Assembly: GCA_045595325.1 (NCBI GenBank) | Contig: JAZOAG010000077.1 | Span: 1 to 64,000, forward strand | Origin: UBA3766 sp045595325 | GTDB lineage: Bacteria; Bacillota; Clostridia; Lachnospirales; Lachnospiraceae | Direction of reading: 5' to 3' | DNA length: 64,000 nt | In this document: in pieces, positions 8,473 through 16,691 of the stretch | How positions within the stretch are numbered: position 1 is the stretch's first letter | How the letters are laid out: each line of letters starts with the position of its first letter | The notes under the pieces: model-generated | Databases searched by the model: none | Told to the model about the DNA's origin: nothing | The model's input: the letters and a program-made list of their open reading frames with translations, nothing else | Translations under genes and position numbers: made by a program

Positions 8473-10020
8473 ATGCTAAATTTATTTGGTCAAAAGTGGT
8501 TTCGACAAATATTTCGCCGACGAGTATTAGTTATCATTATGCTCCTAATTCAAATAGGCTTTCTTGCATATTTCATCTTAAGCGGCAGTCAATTTTCACA
8601 ACGCTTTGGAAGATTGCTCACTATACTCAGTTTTTTTGTTGCATTATACATTGTTTCCAAAAAAGAAAAGGGTGCATTCAAGCTGACATGGGTATTCCTA
8701 ATATTGGTTTTTCCTCTGTTTGGTGGACTCATGTATCTGCTTTTCAATTTCCAAACATCAACCAAGCGTTTTTCAAACCGAATCTCGCTCATAAAAAAGA
8801 GAACCGGGCACTACTATTTCCTTACTGAAGACAGATACGAGGATGCCAGACACTATCTGCCCGAACATATCCCACAAATCCGTTACTTACAAAAGTATGC
8901 CGGATTTCCGGTTTATGCAAACTCCACCACCCGCTACCTTACGCCCGGTGAAAACAAGTTCAAAGTATTAAAAGCAGAACTGGAGAAAGCAGAGAAGTAC
9001 ATCTTCTTGGAATATTTCATTATTCAAGAAGGTATTATGTGGGATGAAATATTTGAAATCCTAAAGAAGAAAGTTAAACAAGGAGTCACTGTACGACTTA
9101 TTTATGACGATATGGGCTGTTTCCTTGTACTGCCTAAAAACTTCTCTGAAAAATTAAGAAAACATGGCATTGAGTGTGCCGTTTTTAATCCTTTCAAACC
9201 ATTCCTCACAGTAAAACAGAATAACCGTGACCATCGTAAAATTGCAGTCATCGACGGTAAAGTAGCCTTTACAGGTGGTATCAATCTTGCCGACGAATAT
9301 ATCAATGCCATCGTCAAATTCGGTCATTGGAAAGACTCTGCTATTATGGTAGAGGGCGAAGCTGCATGGAGCTTTACTGTAATGTTTCTCCAAATGTGGG
9401 AACTCTGTACCAATGTAGCGGAGGATTATGAACTCTATTACCCTTGGAAGGAACAAAAATGTACTGTGCAAAACAATGGCTACATTCAGCCTTATGCCGA
9501 CAGTCCTATGGATTCCGAAAATGTTGGAGAACATGTATATCTTCAAATCATTAACAACGCAAAGGACTATGTATATATTTATACCCCATATCTGATTATA
9601 GATGACAGCATGGTATCTGCTCTCACACTGGCAGCCAAAAGCGGTATAGATGTCCGTATCATAACCCCACATAAATGGGACAAGTGGGTTGTTCATATGA
9701 CCACCCGTTCCTATTATCGTGAGTTGATTAAAGCAGGAGTGAAAATATACGAATATTCAAAAGGTTTTCTTCACGCAAAAGCCTTTGTCTCTGACGATAT
9801 GACCGCCACCGTCGGAACAACGAATTTAGATTTCAGAAGTCTGTATCTACACTTTGAATGTGGTGCATGGCTATATGACACCGCTGCTGTCATGGAACTC
9901 AAAGAGGACTTTTTGCAAACACAAGAAGAATGTCAAGCAATCACACTAAAAGATTGTAACCCAAGACCTTCTATGCGATTATTTCAAGATATATTGCGAC
10001 TGTTTGCTCCACTTATGTAA
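8473..10020 (+). CDS. cls: Cardiolipin synthase (two-HKD phospholipase D family)
   Basis: The 515-residue protein has two N-terminal membrane helices (residues about 15-35 and 40-75, the PLDc_N region). Two phospholipase D motifs follow: HRKIAVID with His about 254 and HAKAFVSDD with His about 434, with GTTNLDFRS after the second. It condenses phosphatidylglycerol to cardiolipin at the inner membrane. Length fits the family. The ATG at 8473 follows GAAAGGG by 8 bases; the upstream in-frame ATG at 8455 overlaps that site. It stands alone under promoter copy B. Confidence 0.9.
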   Translation: MLNLFGQKWFRQIFRRRVLVIIMLLIQIGFLAYFILSGSQFSQRFGRLLTILSFFVALYIVSKKEKGAFKLTWVFLILVFPLFGGLMYLLFNFQTSTKRFSNRISLIKKRTGHYYFLTEDRYEDARHYLPEHIPQIRYLQKYAGFPVYANSTTRYLTPGENKFKVLKAELEKAEKYIFLEYFIIQEGIMWDEIFEILKKKVKQGVTVRLIYDDMGCFLVLPKNFSEKLRKHGIECAVFNPFKPFLTVKQNNRDHRKIAVIDGKVAFTGGINLADEYINAIVKFGHWKDSAIMVEGEAAWSFTVMFLQMWELCTNVAEDYELYYPWKEQKCTVQNNGYIQPYADSPMDSENVGEHVYLQIINNAKDYVYIYTPYLIIDDSMVSALTLAAKSGIDVRIITPHKWDKWVVHMTTRSYYRELIKAGVKIYEYSKGFLHAKAFVSDDMTATVGTTNLDFRSLYLHFECGAWLYDTAAVMELKEDFLQTQEECQAITLKDCNPRPSMRLFQDILRLFAPLM

Positions 10021-10140
10021 AACACTAATTTTTGAAAAGTAAAAATTTCCTTAACCTATATAAGAAAGGCTACCAAAACAGAAATAAAATCATTCATTTT
10101 TTAACTGATATTTCTCCATAAACTCAAATCATGAAATTAA

Positions 10141-10178
10141 AAACCCATGTGCTCGCCTCCCAGCAAGCACATGGGTTT
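10141..10178 (-). terminator. Strong hairpin terminator
   Basis: A perfect 13-bp stem (AAACCCATGTGCT at 10141-10153 with its complement at 10166-10178) is followed on the minus strand by TTTTTAATTT. It best terminates leftward transcription from the mutS2-like/pyrE-remnant side. The region 10021-10140 shows no gene. Confidence 0.75.
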
Positions 10179-10369
10179 CTACACCATTTCCATATGATAT
10201 TTGACGTCTCCGTCCCCAAATCAGCTACAATCTACTACACCATTTACTACATCATTTCGGCGTGAAATTACACCAATTTGCGATAAATTACGATATATCT
10301 GTCCTTTTAGCCAAAATCCGCAAACCCTTGAAAACACTGGATTCTTCGGCATTATAGGAAGTCCGGAAA
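10179..10369. other. Intergenic stretch without a supported gene
   Basis: No open frame here has both a convincing start and a recognisable product. A minus-strand frame stays open for some 40 codons up to a stop near 10219, and TACTAC is repeated around 10234-10250. It could be eroded coding sequence or the border of a former insertion between the pyrE-like remnant and the AT-rich block, but nothing identifies it. Confidence 0.3.
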
Positions 10370-10405
10370 TCAAGCAAGCATAAACTCTTTCTTATACTGT
10401 TCCAT
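10370..10405 (-). pseudogene. Possible 5' remnant of pyrE (11 codons)
   Basis: An ATG at 10405 lies 9 bases after a strong AGAGGAGGA site and starts an 11-residue ORF, MEQYKKEFMLA, ending at TGA. The first eight residues match, from memory, the usual N-terminus of orotate phosphoribosyltransferase in Lachnospiraceae. The frame then diverges at once, and no more of the enzyme is visible downstream. This suggests a deletion or insertion junction near 10380 that removed the rest of the gene. It could instead be an unrelated leader peptide. Confidence 0.4.
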
Positions 10406-10465
10406 TTTATTAAATCCTCCTCTACTGTCATTATACTGCAAATCGTCCCTGATAAAATCCACCCG

Positions 10466-10494
10466 ATTATAGCACATACACGCCTATTTTTCAA
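10466..10494 (-). promoter_or_regulatory. Promoter upstream of the pyrE-like remnant
   Basis: The minus strand has TTGAAA (10489-10494), a 17-base spacer and consensus TATAAT (10466-10471), leading to the strong ribosome binding site at 10415-10423. A full promoter in front of an 11-codon ORF supports truncation of the gene it once served. Confidence 0.65.
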
Positions 10495-10519
10495 TTGGTT
10501 TCATGGTCTTTTTATGGTT

Positions 10520-12421
10520 TTATTCTTCTGACTCTATCACAGCATCCGTATATTTTCTTTGCATATCATGACGCTTTTTCCGATTCTCAACCGTTTCAAA
10601 AATAATCGAAAAATCATAATCCTCCGGATAAAGCTCTGTTGCCGCCACATGCAATTTGACACGCTTATGGTTAATCCATATTTTTCTGCCGGGCAATTGC
10701 ACCCGCAATACACCCTTTTCGTTAATCGGCATGCAGACAATCCCGATCTTTTTCTCGGGATAAATCATTACGCTGTCACCGATTTTATACTTAGCGGTAA
10801 GTTCCGAATTATTTTTTCCGGTTTTGGCTTTTGCAATCTTGGTTGTACTTTTCTTAATAATGTTGTTTTCCGTACCCTGAAACGAATATGAGCTTACGGC
10901 CTCTTCTCCGTATGCCGCCCGAATCGCTACCTTCAACATTTCCGCCGGCATTCCCAGGCGGTCCGCAATATAAAAGGCACAGCTTTCACCTGCCTGGCCA
11001 ATTATCATCTGATAAGTGGGACGCAAGGTTTCTTTGTCAAATGTCATCCTTGCATTCACGATATCTTCTGCCTTGGCTGCATATTCCTTTACTTCCGGAT
11101 AATGCGTTGTCACCAGAAAAATGGCACCGCTTTTTCTGAGTTCTTCCAGTATCGCAATTGCAATTCCCATGCCTTCCGTGGGATCCGTACCGGAGCCTAA
11201 TTCATCCATAATCACAAAGCTGTCCTTATTTGCCTCGCTTAGAACTTCCAGCACATTGGTGATATGCGCCGAAAAAGTGGACAGATTCTCGGACAAATTC
11301 TGCCCGTCCCCGATGTCACACAGATAGGAACTGTTCATACAGATATCCGCCTGTTTACTTGTTACATGCAATCCGCACTGCGCCATGATACAGGTTAACA
11401 TAACTGTTTTGATTGCTACGGTTTTTCCTCCTGTATTGGGACCGGTAATAATGATACCCCGTATGTTCCCACCTACTTCAAACTGCAAGGGCACAGCCAC
11501 GGTCCTATCCATCAACGGATGACGTGCCTCCGACAGTTTTATGCGACGTTCCGTATTAATCTCTGGCTCCGTCGCGTCCATATCAAGACTCAATTTGCCC
11601 TTGGAGAAAATGAAATCCAGCTTCTCAACCATTGTCAGATCTTCCTGTAATACAGGTGCCGATGCCATCACCAAAGCCGATAGAGTATATAAAATATTGT
11701 ATACCTCATTCTCCTCGCTTATTTTGAGCATTTGCAACTCTTCGTAATATTTTGCAACACCTGACGGCTCAATAAAAAGAGTACTTCCGGTAGATGACTT
11801 ATCCAGCACACTGCCGGATATCTTAAATTTATAATCCTTTTTTACGGGAAGGCATATCCGCCCATTTCTGAAGGTACAGTAATTATCTGCCATGCAGTCC
11901 TTATTGGCACGAAGGATTTGCTCCGCCTTTTGCTTCATCTGCTCTTCGCACTTCACAATCTGCTTCCGTATCTGCTCCAATTCTTTAGAAGCATAATCAT
12001 CCACTGCTCCGTTCCTGATTTTTGCAGCGATTTCCCTGCTCAATTCCGAAAGCTCATCCAGATTTTCATCATAGTACGCCAGAGAATTCTGATACACTTT
12101 TCCCCTTGCCAGATAATCCTTTAGCCTCCTTATTACAATCAAAACCTTTTCTACACGTTCTAATTGATAAGGCACCAGACAATCCCCTTTTTCGGCAACC
12201 AGTAAGGCCTCTTTTATTTCATTGATATTCTGCAACGGCGGTGCCCCCAGCTTTTCCATCAGAAACCTTGCATCGCTCGTATCTTTTATTTGTCTTCTTA
12301 ATTCTGTTTCCGAAAGAATAAACGTCGCCTCTCTGATTTTTTCTTTGGCCCAATCCGTAACTGCCAATTCTGCCCACATCTCTTTTACTTTATCAAATTC
12401 TATTTGTTTTTCTATATTCAT
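10520..12421 (-). CDS. MutS2-like ATPase lacking a Smr domain
   Basis: The 633-residue protein has the MutS2 order: N-terminal core helices, a long lever region (residues about 120-230), then the MutS ATPase domain. Walker A is GPNTGGKT, the Q-loop region reads GDGQNLSENLSTFSAH, and Walker B is VIMDELGSGTDP, followed by THYPEVK. A short KOW-like barrel begins YKIGDSVMIYPEK near residue 555. MutS2 normally runs to about 780 residues with a long coiled coil and a C-terminal Smr nuclease-like domain; both are missing. In Bacillus, MutS2 acts on collided ribosomes, so a translation-linked role is possible. The start follows GAGGGA. The long attenuator-like leader is described separately. Confidence 0.85.
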   Translation of the reverse strand: MNIEKQIEFDKVKEMWAELAVTDWAKEKIREATFILSETELRRQIKDTSDARFLMEKLGAPPLQNINEIKEALLVAEKGDCLVPYQLERVEKVLIVIRRLKDYLARGKVYQNSLAYYDENLDELSELSREIAAKIRNGAVDDYASKELEQIRKQIVKCEEQMKQKAEQILRANKDCMADNYCTFRNGRICLPVKKDYKFKISGSVLDKSSTGSTLFIEPSGVAKYYEELQMLKISEENEVYNILYTLSALVMASAPVLQEDLTMVEKLDFIFSKGKLSLDMDATEPEINTERRIKLSEARHPLMDRTVAVPLQFEVGGNIRGIIITGPNTGGKTVAIKTVMLTCIMAQCGLHVTSKQADICMNSSYLCDIGDGQNLSENLSTFSAHITNVLEVLSEANKDSFVIMDELGSGTDPTEGMGIAIAILEELRKSGAIFLVTTHYPEVKEYAAKAEDIVNARMTFDKETLRPTYQMIIGQAGESCAFYIADRLGMPAEMLKVAIRAAYGEEAVSSYSFQGTENNIIKKSTTKIAKAKTGKNNSELTAKYKIGDSVMIYPEKKIGIVCMPINEKGVLRVQLPGRKIWINHKRVKLHVAATELYPEDYDFSIIFETVENRKKRHDMQRKYTDAVIESEE

Positions 12422-12446
12422 TTTCTATCCCTCACATTCTAAACTT

Positions 12447-12575
12447 TTATCTGACCTTACAAGTAAAAAACCATAGATACCTTAAGTGCATTAAGATACT
12501 ATGGTCATTCAATCTCTGTATGATGTTCCCTTTTTTCTCGAAAGCAGCGTCTGACTCCCATGCTGTTTCCCTCAT
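12447..12575 (-). CDS. Leader ORF 2 upstream of the mutS2-like gene (42 aa)
   Basis: An ATG at 12575 lies 6 bases after GGGAG and opens a 42-codon frame (MRETAWESDAAFEKK..., ending FFTCKVR). It reads straight through the second terminator hairpin and stops 25 bases before the mutS2-like start. Its peptide matches no enzyme I recognise. The arrangement suggests that translating or stalled ribosomes control the terminator stem. Expression is inferred from the ribosome binding site and position only. Confidence 0.5.
   Translation of the reverse strand: MRETAWESDAAFEKKGNIIQRLNDHSILMHLRYLWFFTCKVR
12465..12504 (-). terminator. Leader terminator 2
   Basis: On the minus strand CCATAG and CTATGG plus internal TTAA/TTAA segments form an interrupted stem over 12471-12504. 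It is followed by six T residues (12465-12470). It lies inside leader ORF 2 and about 45 bases before the mutS2-like start. Confidence 0.75.
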
Positions 12576-12589
12576 AAGAGTCTCCCGGC

Positions 12590-12619
12590 AAAAAAACAGC
12601 ATGGCCGTACAGCCATGCT
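12590..12619 (-). terminator. Leader terminator 1 with competing antiterminator
   Basis: AGCATGGC and GCCATGCT (minus strand, 12598-12619) form a perfect 8-bp stem with a 6-nt loop, followed by a seven-T run just past a G (12590-12596). The 3' arm plus part of the T-run (CCATGCTGTTT) can instead pair with AAACAGCATGG at 12559-12569. Two mutually exclusive folds are therefore possible. Confidence 0.85.
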
Positions 12620-12739
12620 AATATCCTCTGAGAAAAATATATACCACAATATTAAGCAATTGTAAGGCGAAAACGTTGACCGCTAAATGTCAACAAATGG
12701 GCAGACTTTCAGCGTAAACCAAAAATCTCCCTGCAATAT

Positions 12740-12778
12740 TTATTTTGCAACTTTCTCCATCACAATAACACTTAACAC
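12740..12778 (-). CDS. Leader peptide 1 (12 aa) upstream of the mutS2-like gene
   Basis: A GTG at 12778, 7 bases after a consensus AGGAGGA (12786-12792), starts a 12-codon ORF reading MLSVIVMEKVAK. It begins about 20 bases after the predicted transcription start. Short leader ORFs with such strong sites so close to the promoter are typical of ribosome-mediated attenuators, for example those upstream of erm or ABC-F resistance genes. The peptide matches none I can name. Confidence 0.6.
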   Translation of the reverse strand: MLSVIVMEKVAK

Positions 12779-12806
12779 GTAAAAATCCTCCTAAATCTTT
12801 TTTCTA

Positions 12807-12835
12807 ATTATACATTCTCACATATTTTTGGTCAA
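12807..12835 (-). promoter_or_regulatory. Promoter of the mutS2-like leader transcript
   Basis: The minus strand has TTGACC (12830-12835), exactly 17 bases, and consensus TATAAT (12807-12812). Transcription should start near 12800, giving an untranslated leader of about 380 bases before the MutS2-like start. Confidence 0.8.
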
Positions 12836-12852
12836 GCCCGAATTTCGGGAAT

Positions 12853-13953
12853 TCATACACCCCCGGATATCTGATTGTCTTTTCGTCTCAAACGGCGTGT
12901 CCTGTTAATATGTCGTTCGAAATCGCCGCTGTTTAGAAGTTCGGCCAGAACATATTGCTCAAATACAGGAACCGTACAGGAATAAAATCCTACTCTTTTT
13001 TCGAATTCTTCAAGCATCTCTTCCTGCAAAACCATATAGCCCACACGCAGAGAAGGCGCAATTGTTTCGGAAAAGGTATTGATATAGATTGTCTTACACT
13101 CCCTCGACATGGAAAATACCGTATCCACATGTTTCTTCGATACCGTCAGTTCTGATTCATAATTATCTTCGATAATATATCCGTTACGGGTATTTGCCCA
13201 GTTGATATATTCCATACGTTTCGACACACCTGCCGTTATTTTACTGGGGAAACTGTTAAAGGGCGTCACATGCAAAACAGTGGCTTTTGTTCTTTCCAAT
13301 TCAGAGGTTTTTATGCCTTCCTTGCCCATCCGCAACAAATCACACGTTATCCCGTTAGCCTCATAAACCTTGCGAATTTTAGGATAGGAAGGTTTTTCCA
13401 GTGCAAACTCATTATCACTTCCGATGAATTGTGCAATCAGGCTGTAAAGATACTCCGCACCGGAACCAATGATTATCTGCTCCGGCCCGGCTGATATCCC
13501 GATACTGCGGGCCAGATATGAGGAAATCGCATTCCTTAACAAATCAAGCCCGTTATTGGGAGATTTCACCAATATCAAATCCCCGTACTCCGATAACACC
13601 CTACGCATCGTTTTGGCAATCACACTAAAAGGGAATTCATTTTTGACATGGGTTCGCTGTCCCTCAATAACACCTCGTTCCCCACCGCCTTGCATCATTG
13701 ACATAAAATCATTTTCTTTGTATATGACAAAATAACCGCTTCGTTCACGGGTTTCGATATACCCCTCTTCGCAAAGAATTGCATAAGCGTGTTCTACTGT
13801 CGTCAAACTGACATTTGTTTCCTCTGCCAAAAATCTTTTAGACGGCAGTTTTGTATTAAAAGCATATACTTTATCAACAATGTCGGTTCTAATCTGCTCA
13901 TACAACTGTATGTATGCCGGTTTTGTATTATTGCCATCAATATAATATCTCAA
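12853..13953 (-). pseudogene. MocR-type GntR/aminotransferase-like regulator, C-terminally truncated
   Basis: This 366-residue reading frame has an N-terminal GntR winged helix (residues about 10-75, with LPSKRFLAEETNVSLTTVEHAY). It is followed by an aminotransferase class I-like domain (SGAEYLYSLIAQFI, then IIEDNYESEL). The usual PLP-lysine motif is changed: TFSETIAPSLRVGY has Glu where SK is expected. The protein stops soon after GDFERHINRTRRLRRK, about 100 residues short of family length (normally about 460). It therefore looks degenerate, although a PLP-independent repressor cannot be excluded. TTG at 13953 with AAGGAG 7 bases before is the best start. The promoter of the mutS2-like cassette begins within 20 bases of the stop. 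Confidence 0.7.
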
Positions 13954-13978
13954 TTCGCTTCTCCTTAACGCCCTCTTA

Positions 13979-15886
13979 TCACGTCCAGAAATCAAAAAAC
14001 CTGAAATACAGGACAATTCCGATTACATAAAAATAGCACAATACCTGTACCACATACCCAAACCGCACGTCCAAACGCATACCTTTGGCAGTAATCGCTG
14101 TTTTGAGCCCGATTCCCGCGCTCAACACCATCAAAACGATGCCGAGCATGGAAACCACGCCTGAGAACACCCGAAGAAACAGCGCCATGTTTAACGATAT
14201 GGTTTCCGGCAGAGATGCAAAACTTAGCACACCCCATAGCAACATCACCAATTCTCCGGCCAGAAGTCCCCATGCATCAAAGGTCCTCTCTTCCGGTTTC
14301 AGAATCATCCTGATGACATTGACAATCAAAAGAATCAGACTTATTAACAACGCTACAGCATAAATCGTCAAAGCGCAAGACTCCTTCTCCACCGATTCAT
14401 TCATAATCAGTGTCATGGTGTAAGTTTCCAAAACCTGCTTCCCGTCTGAAGTATTTGAAAGGTAAACAAAATCATCAGAGCCCACCAGACGATACAGATT
14501 GTCTCCAAACTGCGTCAAGGCAGGTTCGCCGAGAATACTGAAAGAAGTTCTCTGCTCCGTGGCTCGAATAGGCGTATAGCTGGTAGCCGGCCAGAATTTC
14601 ACTGCCCCTTCAAAAAGCCCACGGCTTACCACATAATCACCGCTTAAGTCATATTCCTCTGTAATAACTGCATTCTGATAAATGGGATTTTGTTCAATGC
14701 CTCCAAAAATCAACTTCGGTATCCCTTGACACATGATAGTCTCCGCCTGCTGATTTGTCAACACAGCCACACCAAGCCCGCTTTCCGGATCAAAAATCAG
14801 CTCTGCACTGCCGCCGGTGGTATTTCCGGCATGTCCCAGCGTGCGCACCCCGTACTCCTTGCACCATAATCCATGGCAGACTTTTGGAATATCACTATCT
14901 CCGTAAAAGTCACTGGCAGAAAGCATTAATTCATGCGTTTCTTTGTTTTCAAACAAAGGAGAATCCTCATCGGTAAGAGCCTGTCCGAATTTAACCATAT
15001 CCTGCAGTGTTCCCACCACGGAGCCTGCCGGATAAATCGAAATATATTGAATGCCTGTTCCCAAATCCTCATCTGTTATTTTGATTGTATCACTGCCGCC
15101 TAATACCTCGCCGGTTGTCGTATCCCCCAGGGATAGTCCCTGAATCAGATATGATTTCTCCTTTTCTCTCTGAGAACGCACCCACTCATTGTCTTTGTAA
15201 TCAGCTGCTACTGCTGTATGTTCCATCCCAAGCGGAACAATAATTTCTTCACGTACATACGCTACATAGTCCATGCCGCTGATTCGCTCTACTATAAGTC
15301 CTGCCAACGCAGTGCCCCAGTTGGAATAGGCAGTCACTTCACCCGGCCTGAACGTCTGGGCCGGTTCCAATGCCCGAAGTGCCTCCTCCAGGCTGATAAG
15401 CTGTTTCTCCTTTGCGGTCTGAATCGGCAGGTTCGTTTCCTGCCAGCCCGCATTATGATTCATAAGATGTAACATTGTAATGGGCTCATCATATTTTAGT
15501 TTCGTAAGAAACCCCTCCGGCAGATATTCCCTGATATCTGCCTCTAAATCAAGTTTTCCCTGTTCATGCAGTTGCAGCACGCTTACCCATACCATAAGTT
15601 TGGAAACACTGCCCCATTCATATACGCATTCCGCATCGGCTGCCACTTTATTTTCCCTGTCTATGTATCCGAAGTAACCTTCATAAAGTACATCATCTCC
15701 CTGAAAAACAGCCGTTGCAAAAGAAGCATATAAACCTTCATTCTTTTTCGCCAGTATTTCTATTTCACTTTCGATTTCTTCATATGCCACACCGGAGGGC
15801 GTGCTTCCGGCGGAGGCATAAACCTGCAATGCAGGCATGGCACATACCAATGCCAAACACATTATTACACTTAATATTTTTCTCAT
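13979..15886 (-). CDS. Beta-lactamase-fold serine hydrolase with C-terminal membrane domain
   Basis: The 635-residue protein starts with a signal peptide (residues about 1-25). Next comes a class C beta-lactamase/PBP-like domain: SVSK (the S-x-x-K active site) near residue 95, YSN near 190 and GHAGNTTGG near 350 as the H/K-x-G motif. After about residue 500 there are four to five membrane helices. Such proteins act outside the membrane as peptidases or esterases. The gene is last in a GntR-ABC operon with a 58-base gap, so it may work with the exporter in envelope stress or peptide resistance. Its exact substrate is unknown. Confidence 0.82.
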   Translation of the reverse strand: MRKILSVIMCLALVCAMPALQVYASAGSTPSGVAYEEIESEIEILAKKNEGLYASFATAVFQGDDVLYEGYFGYIDRENKVAADAECVYEWGSVSKLMVWVSVLQLHEQGKLDLEADIREYLPEGFLTKLKYDEPITMLHLMNHNAGWQETNLPIQTAKEKQLISLEEALRALEPAQTFRPGEVTAYSNWGTALAGLIVERISGMDYVAYVREEIIVPLGMEHTAVAADYKDNEWVRSQREKEKSYLIQGLSLGDTTTGEVLGGSDTIKITDEDLGTGIQYISIYPAGSVVGTLQDMVKFGQALTDEDSPLFENKETHELMLSASDFYGDSDIPKVCHGLWCKEYGVRTLGHAGNTTGGSAELIFDPESGLGVAVLTNQQAETIMCQGIPKLIFGGIEQNPIYQNAVITEEYDLSGDYVVSRGLFEGAVKFWPATSYTPIRATEQRTSFSILGEPALTQFGDNLYRLVGSDDFVYLSNTSDGKQVLETYTMTLIMNESVEKESCALTIYAVALLISLILLIVNVIRMILKPEERTFDAWGLLAGELVMLLWGVLSFASLPETISLNMALFLRVFSGVVSMLGIVLMVLSAGIGLKTAITAKGMRLDVRFGYVVQVLCYFYVIGIVLYFRFFDFWT

Positions 15887-15944
15887 GTTTTTCCCTCTGT
15901 CCGTTATTCCTTACACTACTACATTCTTTCCGATTATTCTTCCC

Positions 15945-16691
15945 TTATTGATAATTCTTGAAAACGCCCCGCAGATACAGTTTGCAGGAAATCAGGCAGG
16001 ATAAAAGATATAGCCCGACGGTGATAAACACCCCATACCAATTCAGCGACAACGTTACTTCCATATTCGTATATTTCACGAGAAAATCTACCGCCATCTG
16101 TGTGATTCCAAATGGATTCACCATAAGGAAAAACAACATTAACAGAACCACAGAAATACTAATACTTAATTTGACTATATTTCCCTTTTTTACTCCGAAG
16201 AGGACTACAAAAGGCATTTCTAATGCATTTGCAAAAAGCATAAACAAAAAAAGCCAGGTTATTTCGGCACATCTCGGGGCAATTCCCACTCCGCCGATTA
16301 CAGTTACCATCCGTGATAAAATATAATCAAATCCCAATGTTATCAGATAATAGCTGATACAGATAAAGGCTGTAAATATATACTTGGAAATCATATATCC
16401 GTAAATGCCCTTTGGATTGGAAACCACAAACAGCCCCCAGTCCTTATGATCCTCGTTCCTGAAAAAAGTATATTCCTGCAACCCCAGAGCCGCAGTCATC
16501 CCCAGACACAAAACCGTGGTTTGTAACAGAAATGCGTTACCGACATAATACAAATATGCTTCCCGTGATATGGTTTCTTTTATAAACATCACGATGACCA
16601 AAGGAAGAAACACCGTCACCATCGCAATAATCACAGAAATAAAATAAATCAGACGATTCAATTTCCATTCCCTGTAAAGATAGCCCTTCAT
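15945..16691 (-). CDS. ABC-2 type transporter permease
   Basis: The 248-residue protein has six hydrophobic segments and no ATPase motif, in keeping with ABC-2 permeases of BcrB/YtrC type. Conserved residues are few, so the call rests on topology and operon. The ATG at 16691 overlaps the stop of the preceding permease as TGATG and follows AGGAG. It should pair with the permease at 16691-17449 as a heterodimer powered by the ATPase at 17449. Confidence 0.75.
   Translation of the reverse strand: MKGYLYREWKLNRLIYFISVIIAMVTVFLPLVIVMFIKETISREAYLYYVGNAFLLQTTVLCLGMTAALGLQEYTFFRNEDHKDWGLFVVSNPKGIYGYMISKYIFTAFICISYYLITLGFDYILSRMVTVIGGVGIAPRCAEITWLFLFMLFANALEMPFVVLFGVKKGNIVKLSISISVVLLMLFFLMVNPFGITQMAVDFLVKYTNMEVTLSLNWYGVFITVGLYLLSCLISCKLYLRGVFKNYQ

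Noticed and set aside
10201..10383. 60-codon plus-strand frame
   Set aside because: It has no ribosome binding site and overlaps the pyrE-like remnant on the other strand; no recognisable product.
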